Source: Propionivibrio dicarboxylicus (GTDB lineage: Bacteria; Pseudomonadota; Gammaproteobacteria; Burkholderiales; Rhodocyclaceae). Taken from it: DNA of 49,329 bases. Below, in pieces: positions 17,741-28,100 of the stretch (the stretch's first letter is position 1; each line of letters starts with the position of its first letter). The translations under genes and the position numbers were made by a program. The notes beneath the pieces are model-generated. The model was given only the letters and a program-made list of their open reading frames with translations. It searched no databases and had not been told where the DNA came from. The stretch spans positions 1 to 49,329 of the forward strand of contig CAMDMZ010000035.1 in assembly GCA_945902805.1 (NCBI GenBank), in the 5' to 3' direction.

Positions 17741-19249
17741 TTAGTCGAATCGTGTATCCAGGCCGCTTTCGGCCATTTCTGCGGCACGCAACTGCGCCCG
17801 CGCCTTATTTAGAGTCTCTTGCCATTCCGAATCGGGGTCGGAGTCGGCAACGATGCCGGCGCCGGCCTGGACGAAGATGTGGCCGTCCTTGACCACGGCG
17901 GTGCGAATCGCGATGCACAAATCCATGTCGCCATTGAAGCCAAGATAGCCGGCGGCGCCGGCGTAGATGCCGCGTTTGCTTGGTTCGAGCTCGTCGATGA
18001 TTTCCATCGCCCGCACCTTGGGCGCGCCGGAAACGGTGCCGGCGGGGAAGGTGGCTTTCAGCACCGAGAGCGGACCTTCGTCGTCGCGTAGCGTGGCTTC
18101 GACGTTGGAGACGATGTGCATTACATGCGAGTAGCGTTCGATGCTGAATTGATCGGTGACTTTGACGGTGCCGATCTTGGCGACGCGGCCGGCGTCGTTG
18201 CGGCCGAGATCGAGCAGCATCAGGTGTTCGGCGCGTTCCTTCGGGTCGGCCAGCAGGTCGGCGGCGAGGGCTTCGTCTTCTGCCACATTGCTGCCGCGTT
18301 TGCGCGTGCCGGCGATCGGGCGCACGGTGACACGCTTTTCGCCGGGCGTGGTGCTGCCGGCATCTTCGACGCGGACCAGAATTTCGGGCGAGGCGCCGAC
18401 GACGTGAAAATCCTCGAAGTTGAAATAGAACATATACGGCGAGGGGTTCAGCGTGCGCAGCGAGCGATACAGCGCCAGGGGGCTCGCGGTGAACGGTTTC
18501 TTCATGCGCTGCGACAGTACGACCTGCATGATGTCGCCATCAAGGATATATTGCTTGGCGCGGCGCACGGCGGCCTTGAAGGCGTCTTCGCCAAACTCGG
18601 AAGTCGGTGCTGGCGAGACGGCGCGTACATCGTTTGGAATGCTGACTGACGCACGCAGTTTGCCCAGCAGTTCCTTGAGGCGCGCCTGGGCCTGCTTCCA
18701 TGCCCCGGGAAAGCCGGGCTCGGCGTACACCACCAGTGTGAGCTTGCCCGAGAGGTTGTCGATAATGGCAATTTCTTCGGACAGCAACAGCAGAATGTCG
18801 GGGATGTCTTCCATGCCTTCCGCGTCCGGCTTGGCGTTCTTGGCCAGTTTGGGTTCGATGAAGCGCACGGTGTCGTAGCCGAAGACGCCCACGAGGCCGC
18901 CGCAAAAACGCGGCAGGCCGGGCAGGTCGGGCACTTTGAAGCGGGCCATGAATTCCGAGATGAAACTCATCGGATTGGTGTGATCGCGGCGCTCGGCGAC
19001 ACGGTTGCCGGAGAGCACCAGGATGGCGCCATCAACGACCGAAATGCGCGTGCTGGCCGCGAGGCCGATAAACGAATAGCGGCCGAAGCGCTCGCCACCC
19101 TGCACCGATTCGAGCAGGTAGGAAAAGGGATCGTTGGCCAGCTTGAGGTAGATCGAGAGTGGTGTATCGAGATCGGCGAAGGTCTCGAGGGTTACCGGAA
19201 TGCGGTTGTAGCCTTCGGCGGCAAGGCGGTGGAATTCGGCTTCAGTCAT
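17741..19249 (-). CDS. trpE: Anthranilate synthase component I
   Basis: A 502-residue chorismate-using subunit. The tryptophan feedback motif is present ([19 protein letters not shown]), as are the catalytic C-terminal motifs ([51 protein letters not shown]). GGAG lies seven bases before the ATG. The linker between the N- and C-terminal parts carries a dispersed repeat ([10 protein letters not shown]). Expression is probably set by the Trp-rich leader peptide upstream. Confidence 0.96.
   Translation of the reverse strand: MTEAEFHRLAAEGYNRIPVTLETFADLDTPLSIYLKLANDPFSYLLESVQGGERFGRYSFIGLAASTRISVVDGAILVLSGNRVAERRDHTNPMSFISEFMARFKVPDLPGLPRFCGGLVGVFGYDTVRFIEPKLAKNAKPDAEGMEDIPDILLLLSEEIAIIDNLSGKLTLVVYAEPGFPGAWKQAQARLKELLGKLRASVSIPNDVRAVSPAPTSEFGEDAFKAAVRRAKQYILDGDIMQVVLSQRMKKPFTASPLALYRSLRTLNPSPYMFYFNFEDFHVVGASPEILVRVEDAGSTTPGEKRVTVRPIAGTRKRGSNVAEDEALAADLLADPKERAEHLMLLDLGRNDAGRVAKIGTVKVTDQFSIERYSHVMHIVSNVEATLRDDEGPLSVLKATFPAGTVSGAPKVRAMEIIDELEPSKRGIYAGAAGYLGFNGDMDLCIAIRTAVVKDGHIFVQAGAGIVADSDPDSEWQETLNKARAQLRAAEMAESGLDTRFD
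18599..18622 (-). repeat. Dispersed 24-bp repeat, copy 5 (inside trpE)
   Basis: Sense-direction copy that codes for AVSPAPT in the trpE linker. It matches the consensus over the first 20 bases with one change; the T4 end has become TTCC. Confidence 0.75.
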
Positions 19250-19287
19250 GGGATGCTCCGGGAAAACGGTACTGCAACGACAAGGTA

Positions 19288-19303
19288 CGCAACGGGCGTT
19301 GCG
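19288..19303 (-). promoter_or_regulatory. Stem-loop of the trp leader
   Basis: Perfect self-complementary arms CGCAACG / CGTTGCG between trpL and trpE. The 3' side of this stem competes with two other segments: CAACGCC in the transcript can pair with GGCGTTG that overlaps the last Trp codon and stop of trpL (19322-19328 on the plus strand), and GCAACG can pair with a second CGTTGC (19274-19279). Alternative pairings are the mark of attenuators. A U run for a classical terminator is not obvious (only CGTTTT further on). Confidence 0.55.
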
Positions 19304-19320
19304 CGCTTAGGAATGGAAGA

Positions 19321-19410
19321 TCAACGCCAGGGCCGCCAGGGCCAGGCCTCCGCCCACAGCTCGAGCTGCGGTGCGAATTTCCTTGTCGATTGCGAAGTTG
19401 GGTGGAGCAT
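19321..19410 (-). CDS. trpL: Trp operon leader peptide
   Basis: A 29-residue reading frame of the kind used in ribosome-mediated attenuation. Its last third reads LWAEAWPWRPWR: four Trp codons in ten, followed by TGA. It lies 71 bases before trpE, after the gph stop, and is followed by competing stem-loops. Stalling at Trp codons when charged tRNA-Trp is scarce would change the leader fold and allow trpE expression. There is no strong ribosome site before the ATG, a weak point. No homology is needed for such peptides; the call rests on Trp density and position. Confidence 0.8.
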   Translation of the reverse strand: MLHPTSQSTRKFAPQLELWAEAWPWRPWR

Positions 19411-19439
19411 TGTCAGGCGAAGTGTTCTAAAAGGTTCCA

Positions 19440-19463
19440 AAAAGTCGGTGCTGGCGGGACGGC
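19440..19463 (-). repeat. Dispersed 24-bp repeat, copy 6 (between gph and trpL)
   Basis: Exact consensus copy on the minus strand, directly after the gph stop and about 30 bases before trpL. On the transcribed strand it ends in a run of five T, so it may affect read-through from rpe-gph into trp. Confidence 0.85.
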
Positions 19464-19464
19464 G

Positions 19465-20136
19465 TCAAACTAACGCCGCTGCCTCTGCCAGCGACGAAAC
19501 TATAGCATCGCAGGCCAATCCGCGCACGTCTTGACCTTCGTTGTAGCCGTAGGGCACAAGATAGACGCGACAGCCAGCGCTGTGACCGGCATGAAAATCG
19601 TGCACCGAATCGCCAATCATCAAGGTTTCGGCGGGCGAAACCCCCAGTCGGCCACAGGCCCAGATGACGGGCATCGGGTCCGGTTTCGGTCGCGGCAGCA
19701 GATCGCCGCTGACGATCGTGCTCATGTACGGGGCCAGTCCGGTGCGCTCCAGCAAGGGCACGGAAAACGCATGTGCCTTGTTGGTGATCACGCCCATGGG
19801 CAGGCCCTTGGCCTTGAATGCCTCCAAGCCTTCCATTACGCCGGGAAATGGTGTCGCCTTGCGGCCGTTGAACTCGGCGTAGTGCTTCTTGAAACTCGCC
19901 AAGGCATCGGCCGGGGGCGGATTGGGATCGTCGGCCGCTTCCAGCTTGCCAGCGAGTACCCGCTTAACCAGGTTGGGAATTCCGCGCCCGACATAGGCGC
20001 GGATATCCTCAATGGCGACAGGTGGCCGGCCAAGATCGGCGAGCATGCCATCAGCGGCGGCATGCAGATCAAGAACGGTATCGAGCAGCGTGCCGTCGAG
20101 ATCGATCAGGACAGCCTTGATGGCTCCGGTAGTCAT
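19465..20136 (-). CDS. gph: Phosphoglycolate phosphatase (HAD family)
   Basis: A 223-residue HAD hydrolase. Catalytic Asp residues are in LIDLDGTLLDT, then GVITNKAH (motif II) and MIGDSVHDFHAG (motif IV). It removes phosphate from 2-phosphoglycolate in the cytoplasm. The ATG follows the rpe stop with no gap. Linkage to rpe and trpE is normal for Betaproteobacteria. Confidence 0.9.
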   Translation of the reverse strand: MTTGAIKAVLIDLDGTLLDTVLDLHAAADGMLADLGRPPVAIEDIRAYVGRGIPNLVKRVLAGKLEAADDPNPPPADALASFKKHYAEFNGRKATPFPGVMEGLEAFKAKGLPMGVITNKAHAFSVPLLERTGLAPYMSTIVSGDLLPRPKPDPMPVIWACGRLGVSPAETLMIGDSVHDFHAGHSAGCRVYLVPYGYNEGQDVRGLACDAIVSSLAEAAALV

Positions 20137-20826
20137 TTACGCTTTCGCCAGTTCGCTGCGCAGGGCGCCGATGATGGTCTCGTAGCCGTGGGCATCCGTG
20201 TCCTTACGGGCGCCGAACACTGCCGAGCCGGCGACGAAGGTATCGACACCCGCCTTGGCCACTTCAAGGATATTGGCCGGGCCGACGCCGCCATCGATTT
20301 CGAGGCTGACATTGAGGCCGCGATCATTGATCATCTTGCGCACGGCACGCGCTTTGTCGAGCACATAGGGAATGAACTTCTGGCCGCCGAAGCCGGGGTT
20401 GACGGACATCAGCAACACCATGTCAAGCTTGTCCAGCGTGTATTCGAGCACATCCAGCGGCGTCGCCGGATTGAACACCAGGCCGGGCTTGCAGCCACAT
20501 TCCCGGATCAGGGCAATTGTGCGATCAACGTGCTCGGAAGCTTCCGGGTGGAAGGTGATGTAAGTCGCGCCGGCTTTGGCGAAGTCAGGAATGATGCGAT
20601 CGACCGGCTTGACCATCAGATGCACATCAATCGGGGCGGTAACGCCATGTTTCTTCAGCGCTTCGCAGACCAGCGGTCCGATAGTCAGGTTGGGTACGTA
20701 ATGGTTGTCCATCACGTCAAAGTGCACAATGTCGGCGCCTGAGGCGAGAACGTTGTCGACCTCCTCACCAAGCTTGGCGAAGTTGGCGGAAAGAATGCTG
20801 GGAGCGATGCGGAAGTTGGTCGTCAT
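20137..20826 (-). CDS. rpe: Ribulose-phosphate 3-epimerase
   Basis: A 229-residue TIM barrel that interconverts ribulose 5-phosphate and xylulose 5-phosphate. The family motifs are intact: [61 protein letters not shown] and [11 protein letters not shown]. It is the first gene of the rpe-gph-trp run. A separate promoter upstream could not be identified. Confidence 0.96.
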   Translation of the reverse strand: MTTNFRIAPSILSANFAKLGEEVDNVLASGADIVHFDVMDNHYVPNLTIGPLVCEALKKHGVTAPIDVHLMVKPVDRIIPDFAKAGATYITFHPEASEHVDRTIALIRECGCKPGLVFNPATPLDVLEYTLDKLDMVLLMSVNPGFGGQKFIPYVLDKARAVRKMINDRGLNVSLEIDGGVGPANILEVAKAGVDTFVAGSAVFGARKDTDAHGYETIIGALRSELAKA

Positions 20827-20950
20827 GATGGGTCTCGATAGCCTCGCAAAAAGATCACTTAATTTTAGCGGTGGCGACCATCAGTGCGATTCACAAATTC
20901 TGATGCCTTGCATAAATAAGCCGAGCAAATGAACCTTGCGATCGGTTCTA

Positions 20951-20979
20951 TTGAGTTTTGTCAGAATCACGCCTATAAT
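20951..20979 (+). promoter_or_regulatory. Sigma-70 promoter of the TusE/DsrC-like gene
   Basis: TTGAGT (20951-20956), a 17-base spacer and a perfect TATAAT (20974-20979), pointing to the gene at 21051, which leaves a leader of about 65 bases. The only recognisable element in the 224-bp gap between rpe and this gene. Confidence 0.65.
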
Positions 20980-21050
20980 CCGACCAAATAAGTCAAGTAA
21001 TAGATGTTCAACTGCATTCCAAATTCCAACCCTAACAGAGAGAAATCACC

Positions 21051-21380
21051 ATGATCAACGTAAACGGACGCGATATCGAAACGGACGCCGAAGGCTTCCT
21101 GGCCCACCTGGACGACTGGAGCGAAGACGTCGCCAAGGCTCTATCCGCTCAGGATCAACTCGACCTCGGCGAAAAACACTGGTTGGTAATCAACTGGATT
21201 CGCGACTACTACGCCGAGAACGCCACCGCCCCGAATCTGCGCTTGATTACCAAGAATATCGGTAACGATCTGGGCGAGGAATATGCGGACAAGAAATATC
21301 TGTTCGATCTGTTTCCGTATGGTCCGGCGAAACAAGCGGGACGGTATGCGGGGATGCCGAAGCCGACGGGGTGTGTTTGA
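21051..21380 (+). CDS. TusE/DsrC-family sulfur-carrier protein
   Basis: A 109-residue protein of the DsrC/TusE/RspA family ending in GMPKPTGCV. The penultimate Cys108 carries the persulfide in these proteins. The second DsrC cysteine, 11 residues before it, is missing (Gly98 or a neighbour in QAGRYAGMPKP), so the protein is more like TusE, the sulfur relay partner for tRNA 2-thiolation, than a sulfite-reductase DsrC. AGAGAG lies before the ATG. It has its own promoter and no tusBCD neighbours, as is usual for orphan copies. Confidence 0.85.
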   Translation: MINVNGRDIETDAEGFLAHLDDWSEDVAKALSAQDQLDLGEKHWLVINWIRDYYAENATAPNLRLITKNIGNDLGEEYADKKYLFDLFPYGPAKQAGRYAGMPKPTGCV

Positions 21381-21432
21381 CCGTTTTGAGCCTGCGGAAG
21401 GGTTTATTGGCGAGCGTGTGGAAATCGATGGT

Positions 21433-22113
21433 CTACCGTCCGTCGGTAGTGAAGGCTCGTGTTTGACTACTGACACGTGGAACCGAGTTCGCGTCGAGAG
21501 TCACCTCGATTCTAAGACGTGACGGCATTGGCCTGTCGAGTTCCATCCCGGGGGCGTACTCAGCCCATTGAAAAACCCGCACCGCATTGGTCATGAATGC
21601 CGGGGAGACGCTCGCCTCCAGAACTTGAACTCCATCAACCTTGCCTTGGTCGCTTAGCAGAATGTCGAGGACCAGACGTCCTTTGTCCCCTGGTTTGACC
21701 ACGCCGGGTAGATCCAGATTGCCCAACCCGAGGATTTGATGCATTTCCGTCAGTTGCTCTTGCTGCAGATACTTGATCGTCAGCGGAGGGGTGGGGACGG
21801 CGCCACTTACCAGAGGGGGCGGCAAAGCATCAGCCGTCGGGGTAATCGTGACAACCGGGGCCGGCTCAGCTGTGAGCGGGCTCGGAGTATCTTGGAACGA
21901 CGAGACTATCTCCGTTACCGGCGCCTCGATGGCTGTGTTTGCTTGTACAACAATCTGAATCTGAAAGGATTGATCGGCGAAAGCGGGAGGTTCCCTGACC
22001 GCAGATACTGCATGAAGCGCCCGAGGAATGGCAAGAACCAGCGCATGAATGATTAGCGAGAAGATCAATGCCGGGGCGAGAAAAGTACCCCCGGCATCTG
22101 TTTCAGATGACAC
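21433..22113 (-). CDS. TonB-like protein at the end of the pilin operon
   Basis: A 226-residue protein with an N-terminal membrane anchor (about residues 13-30, FLAPALIFSLIIHALVLAIP), a Pro/Thr-rich spacer and a C-terminal domain resembling TonB_C (GRLVLDILLSDQGKVDGVQV, then AVRVFQWAEYAPGM). TonB spans the periplasm and drives outer-membrane receptors with ExbB/ExbD, which are not in the window. It is 11 bases after pilY1 and probably the last gene of that operon, so a structural role with the pilus tip or secretion is possible. The TonB assignment is by pattern only. Confidence 0.65.
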   Translation of the reverse strand: MSSETDAGGTFLAPALIFSLIIHALVLAIPRALHAVSAVREPPAFADQSFQIQIVVQANTAIEAPVTEIVSSFQDTPSPLTAEPAPVVTITPTADALPPPLVSGAVPTPPLTIKYLQQEQLTEMHQILGLGNLDLPGVVKPGDKGRLVLDILLSDQGKVDGVQVLEASVSPAFMTNAVRVFQWAEYAPGMELDRPMPSRLRIEVTLDANSVPRVSSQTRAFTTDGR

Positions 22114-22124
22114 AACTGGGCAAC

Positions 22125-25100
22125 TCAGTCAGTGAGCAACCTCCATCCGACACGACGTCCACCGAAGCCCGGAGAAGTCTGAGGAACCGGTTTGCCCGTC
22201 TCTGGCGTTGGGTTGTCCGCCATCGTGACCAGCGGCATCAGTTCGCCGGTCTCCGTTTCGACGACGGTCAGACCGACTGCCAGGGCAGATCCGAGTTCAA
22301 CTGACATCACCGAGTTACAGGTCTTGTAGTCAAAGACATTCAGGAAGGAATGTCCCCCGGTTGAGCAGGCCGAGGCTTCGGGAACATTGGTTACGACGAC
22401 GATCTTACCGTTAAGGATGAGTGGATCAATATTCACTCGCTCGCCCGCGTCGGGCAGGTTGACGTAGCAACCCTGGATGAGCGGAGTCTTAGTGGAGGGT
22501 ATCGTGGTCGACGAGGTCTTGCGCAAGGCCCGACCCTGGCTGTCCTGTCCATCGGAAACGAGAGTTGTTCCCAGCAACTGGCCACGAGCGCCCGTCGGAC
22601 AGCCGCCCGGCAGAGGGGGAGTTGTTCCGGAGGTTCCGGCGCAATGCCCCACCGTGGAGTAGGTACTTGGTACTTCGCTCGATGATCCGCTCGTGGTACC
22701 ACTGGTTGATTCGAACACGGTTCCTTTGGGAGCGACTTCGCACAGTGTCCCTGCAGAATTATCAGTCGGACAGGTGACATCGTAGTTCTCTGCAAAGGCA
22801 TAGATTGTTTGCAGCTTCGTGTTGCTCATGTCCGATGTTTGCAATAGCTGCCCCGTCGCAACAACGACATAACGGGTCTGTGCCGCATCGTCCAGGACAG
22901 TCAGTACCGGTTTGACGGTTATTGGCTGCGGTGTTCCGTCAGATCCGGCAAGTTGCGCGATCTTCACAACCGTAGCAGGTTGTGGTGCCGGTAGCGTGGC
23001 GGGATTCGCAGCGTCTGCGTCCTGAAGCCGGAAGCGCCAGACGTTCCCATTGAGGTCGCCACCATAAATATCGTTCGCAGTGTTGTCGTGCGCCGCATCG
23101 GTAATGTAGGCTTCGATTTTCGCCAGTCCGCTCGGGCTGCCCGCCGTGCCGGAGTTGTTGCTGATCTTTAGCAGAACTTCACCGGTATCCGGCCGGAGGG
23201 CAAACAAAACTCCCTCACCGCTTCCTGTCGTGTTTTCGTATCCGGCTGTGACGAGAACTACCCAACGGCCATCCTTGAGTTTGGTAATGATCGGATTGCC
23301 AAACGAGTAGCCGACATCGGCATCCTGTGTAACACCGAACTCCCACAAACCTTTCGGTGTGGTTGGATCGGTCACATCAAGCGCGAAGTACCCTTTGCCG
23401 CCGGCACCGTAGGCGCCGACGAGAATCGTGTGCCAATCGGATGCAGCGGTACATGGTTGGAAGCAGACTTCGGCGACGGTCGGTGATGCGTTGACGAAAT
23501 ATCGGTGTTGATTGGCCTGATCGTAGCTATCGTCCGCCAGAATGCGCAGCTTCGTCAGCATCGGCCCGGGAATATATGCCCAGCGTTCAGTGCCATCGGC
23601 AGCGTTGAACGCGTGCATCATTCCATCATTGGCTCCAATGAATACAGTCTTTGGAAATCCGCCTGAGCCTGCATGCTGGGTCGCAATAGCCGTCTTGAAC
23701 GCGCCGTAGTGTAGATCGTTGTAAATACCACTGGGCGAGCCGAGAAACACCGGTTGTGAGCCTACCGCGTCACCGAAAATATTCTTGCGGTTACGGAACG
23801 AGGGGCTGGCATTGGCGGTTCGGTCCATCTCCTGTCCATAGTGCCCGCGCAAGTAATTGACGAGTGCGGTGGAGTCGGTTGCCGCGAGCGTTGGTGCCGA
23901 CAGCAATGTACATTGACTGAGGGCGGTCACAGGAGCCGAGGGCGAGCAGGGATTGAAATAGTTGCTCAGCCCCGCCGAAGTGAGGTTTGCATAGTTGAAG
24001 TCCACCAGCTTGTTAGCCGCAGCCGAATTGAAGATCTTGATGGTGCGGCTGTCCGAGGCGGCGTCGACCTGTGTCTTCAGCTTACCGCTGCAGGCTTGAA
24101 TGCCAGTATTGCTGTCCGCCTGAATATCGCTGATACACCAGGTCGCTGACACGTCGACCTCGGCGGTCGTGGCGTCAATGGGGCGTGCTTCAAGGTTGCC
24201 GGTCCATTGACCCGTTTGGTAGGACGCCACATAAGCGAAGTTCTGGGTCTGTGTGGTCAATGCCTGGGCGCTGGTCGCGGCTGCTGCGCCGGTTCCCAAT
24301 GACGACTTGATTGCCGACAAGGCATCGTCAAGATTGCGCTTCAACATGGCCGGATTACTGGCGCTGAAATACTTGCCGAATCCGTTGACGCCTGCATGCC
24401 AGAGATCGTCAACCGTGGTTTGCTCTCCCGGCGTTACTTTCGGCCATTTTTTGACTTTGGTCTTGATGTCGTAGAAGTCGCCACTTGTCGCACTGGCATA
24501 GTCGTTTTGGAAACGTAGCGTTCCGCTGACGCCTAGTCCGAGGGTAAAGGTGTTCATGTGCTGGTACGCCGGTTCGCTGGAGTTGGCGCGTGGCACATTG
24601 TTCTTGCACACGTTTTGCGCAGTCCCCAAAACGCCATTGAAGCAGTTTCCGAGCGGTCCGTCAGTGGTCAGGTTTAGAGGGTTTTCTGGACGTAGATCAG
24701 TATGGGCGTAGTAGTAGGCCACGTCGGCCAATGTGCCCACCGAGGACGAGGTGCTGGAATCACCGCCATCCCGACAGACTCCGCCCTGATCGCCATCCCA
24801 CATGACCGCATCTACCGTGGTTTGCGAAACCGCCGGTGCGCCATCCTGCTGACCGATTTGGGTTGAATTATCCAATTGCGTCACGGCCGAGCAGGCATCG
24901 GTGTTCCAATAGCCGTCGGTCGTGAGCAGAACAAAGTTCTGCTGACATGAGTATTGGACGGGGTCGCCTGCCGCTAAATCGCCTTTGTGGGCATACATTT
25001 GACCGATTCGTTTCAAGGCCCCACGCAATGGCGTTGAATTGGCGGGCGGTTGGGCATATAGTTTGGTATACCAGTTTTGCTTTTGTCCGGGAGAACCGTC

Positions 25101-28100
25101 AGCGAAATCGGCGGCACGAAGAAAACTGGAGGCTCCTGTGGACGTACTTTGCAGCGTGGCAAAGCCGATCCGGTAGGTCGATCCGATGCCCGAGAACGCC
25201 AGTCCGACGCCTGTCTTCATGGCTTGCAGGCGGGTGCGATAGTAGGCATACCAGTTGGCAAAATTCGTCGATTCCTCGGCATAGGTGCAGTAACCCGTGG
25301 CGGCACAATCGGTTCGGTTGGGCGAGCGATAGAACTTGCCGGCACCAAGACCATGGCAATTCGCCGTCGATGTGATATCGCAACGCGTAAAGCTGCCGAC
25401 TTCGGCCCGCCGTTCAATACCGGCCAGCGATCCCCCGGAGAAAGGCTGCGTAACGACCGCGATGGTGCCACTGCCCTGGGTACCGCCGGAGAACGCATTA
25501 CGGGTATTTGGCAGCAGGACGGCGCTCGTGCCTCCGGTCATGCCCGATACCGTGGAAGACACTATTTCAGCGCCACCCGTAACGTCGGTCTTGGTCGTGG
25601 CCAGGGTGTCAAGCAGGCCTGTGAAATGGGGCGTCCGACCCCAGGTGAACGTCAGATCGCCACCGGTCCCATCAATATAAACCGACAAGGTACAACCGTC
25701 CAATCGTGAACCCTGGTTGGGGGTGAGCGTGACAACGCTGCCGCTCTTGGTAATTAAGCTGAACCCGCTGTTGGAGACCAATCCCGCACTTTGGATACGA
25801 GTAGCCATCGTGCTGGTGCTGTTTGTTGAAGTGGGGTCATTGTTGAGTATCCCCTTGCCGCTGGGTCTATTCAAGGCGCTATCCAGGCAGCCGGTCATCC
25901 AGATGCCGTCAACGTCGGTGTTGACTGTGCTGGTGCCCGCATCGCCGATTGTCAGAGTGATATCCGTTGGCGCTACCGCTGGGGCAGCGGCTATCGATAG
26001 CGTGCCGTTACTGGCGGCCCCCGGGGTGTTTGCGGTGATCGTCACTGTGTCGCCGGTGCAGCTCGCCCCGCCGGTGCACGAGCCGGTATAGCCGTTGCCA
26101 ATTGCATTTTTGATCGCAGTTGCCGCAGATTGACGGCCACTTAGCGAATACAAATTGGCACTGAATTCAATGTTGGTCGCGATGGTTGTGGGCGTAGGAA
26201 TGGTGGCAACCGTAATGGAATTGATCCGATATTTCCTCTTTCCGATGTCGCTACCAGGGGTACTGACTTTGATTGACCCCGTTGCGCCGCTGCCGGCGCT
26301 TTCCACCGTCAGCAGACCGTTGCCACCCGTTCCGGGAGTGTCTGCGGTCACTTTGACCGTACCGGGTGTCTGGATTGTCCCGCTATAGCCATTGGTGATC
26401 GCTGACGCGATGGCATTGGCTGCGGAGTCACGCCCTCCCTGAGTGCTTAGATCCCAGTCGCCGGTGACTGGCCCGCTGATGGTGGTGGTTCCAACCTTGA
26501 TGGCATCGATGCGATAGGCGAGCGTTCCGGCCGTCGGACCATATGGAGCGATCAGCCCAGTCGCGGAGGCACCGCCACCGGTCACGGTCATGATATTGAT
26601 CGGCGAGGTGAATGTCCCGGCGGCGGGCGCCGTTATCGTAACCGTGTTGTCCCCGGGCGTGACGACGGCGGCAACATATCCCTGGGCACCAAAATTGTTG
26701 ATCGCATTGGCAACGGCAGTTGCCGCCAGGTTCTTTCCTTCGGCGGTTGACAGATCAACTGCCACGACCGCTGTATCACTGGAAATCGTCGTGCCGCTGC
26801 AGACTTCCGACGGATAGGTTCCGCTGACGGTTCCCACACAGATGGGGCCAAGGCGGTAGTCGCTGGAACCCGAGGGCCCGTCACTTACGGTCAGGGTCGC
26901 GGTGGCTTTGGTGCCGGGCGAGGAGCCGGTAGGCCCCGTGACGGTGAAGGTCTTTCCATTGTCAAGGACGCCCACGACAGCACTGGCAACCGTGATGACG
27001 TTGGCCGAGGAGCCCTTGGTAATCGCCCGTATGCCATCCAGTTTGTAGCTTGAGTTGATCAAAGCGGCGATTCCGGAGGCAACTTGCGCGTCGGTCTGCC
27101 CATATTGGACAGTATAGGTGCCGGTAAGCAGATTGCTGGCGTTGCCGTCAATGGTGATTCCGGTAATGGATTGTCCGGCGACCAAACCGGAAGGAACTGT
27201 GATCGTGCCATAGGCGACGTCGCCGGCTGCCGGAATCACGTAGCCCAGAAACTCGGGGATGATGTTGCCTGTGTCATCGTTGTAAGTGCCCTGACAGGCC
27301 ACCAGTGGATCGGTCTGGGCTTTTGCCGGGGCTTTGCAGAAGCGCACTCCAGCGGCATAGGGGTACGCACTGCCGAGGCCCGGCTCAAGGCAGGTGCTGC
27401 CGGTGCACTTTGCCGGGTACCGATGGCTTGTGTCCTCGGTCGCCTGGCAGGTGGCGAAACTACGTCCCGGATCGGCACAATACATATTGGTTGAATACGT
27501 GGTTGCGCCCTGGATCGCGTTGGCAGAAGCGGAAGTCCAGGGTATGCAGGTCGTCCGCGCCTCGGTAGTGCAATACTCCCGGGAAATAATTCGCCAGTAG
27601 TAAGGCGCCCCCAAGGCATATCGGCCCGTGGCCGTTGGTACGCTGTCGGACCGTCCGGCTGCCGTGGTTCCGCCCGAGCTGGGCAAAAATCGCCGATACT
27701 CGTTCGGATATACATAGCCGGTGGTATTGGCTACGCATGCAGCGTCGAGAGGACTGGTCGTGAGCGTGGCCGCGCCGGTGGCCACCGTATAAGTGGGGGT
27801 TCCGATAGTGCCGGTCGGTGCAATCAGCCAGAACCCGCTCGCGCCGGCCGTGTAGTTGGTTGAATAGCCGGCCGCAGTCACCTTGGCGACAATATTTGCG
27901 GCGACACCGGAGGCGGTGGTCGAGGCGGTGGTTGTTCCCGACAAGACATTGAGCGCGCCGACATTCAATTGACTGATGGTCGTGGAGGCAGTAGTGGTCT
28001 TGAATACCTGAACCCATGACCAGGCTCCTGTGGCCGAAATGTCCTGAGTGGATAATGCGCACCAGCGTCGGTCAGGATAGCCTTGCCCCGCCGTCGCGCC

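Noticed and set aside
19531-20742. Long open frame antisense to gph and rpe
   Set aside because: Spans two well-recognised genes on the other strand; no motif of its own.
21051-21380. Assignment as dissimilatory sulfite reductase subunit DsrC
   Set aside because: The second conserved cysteine is missing and no dsr genes are nearby.
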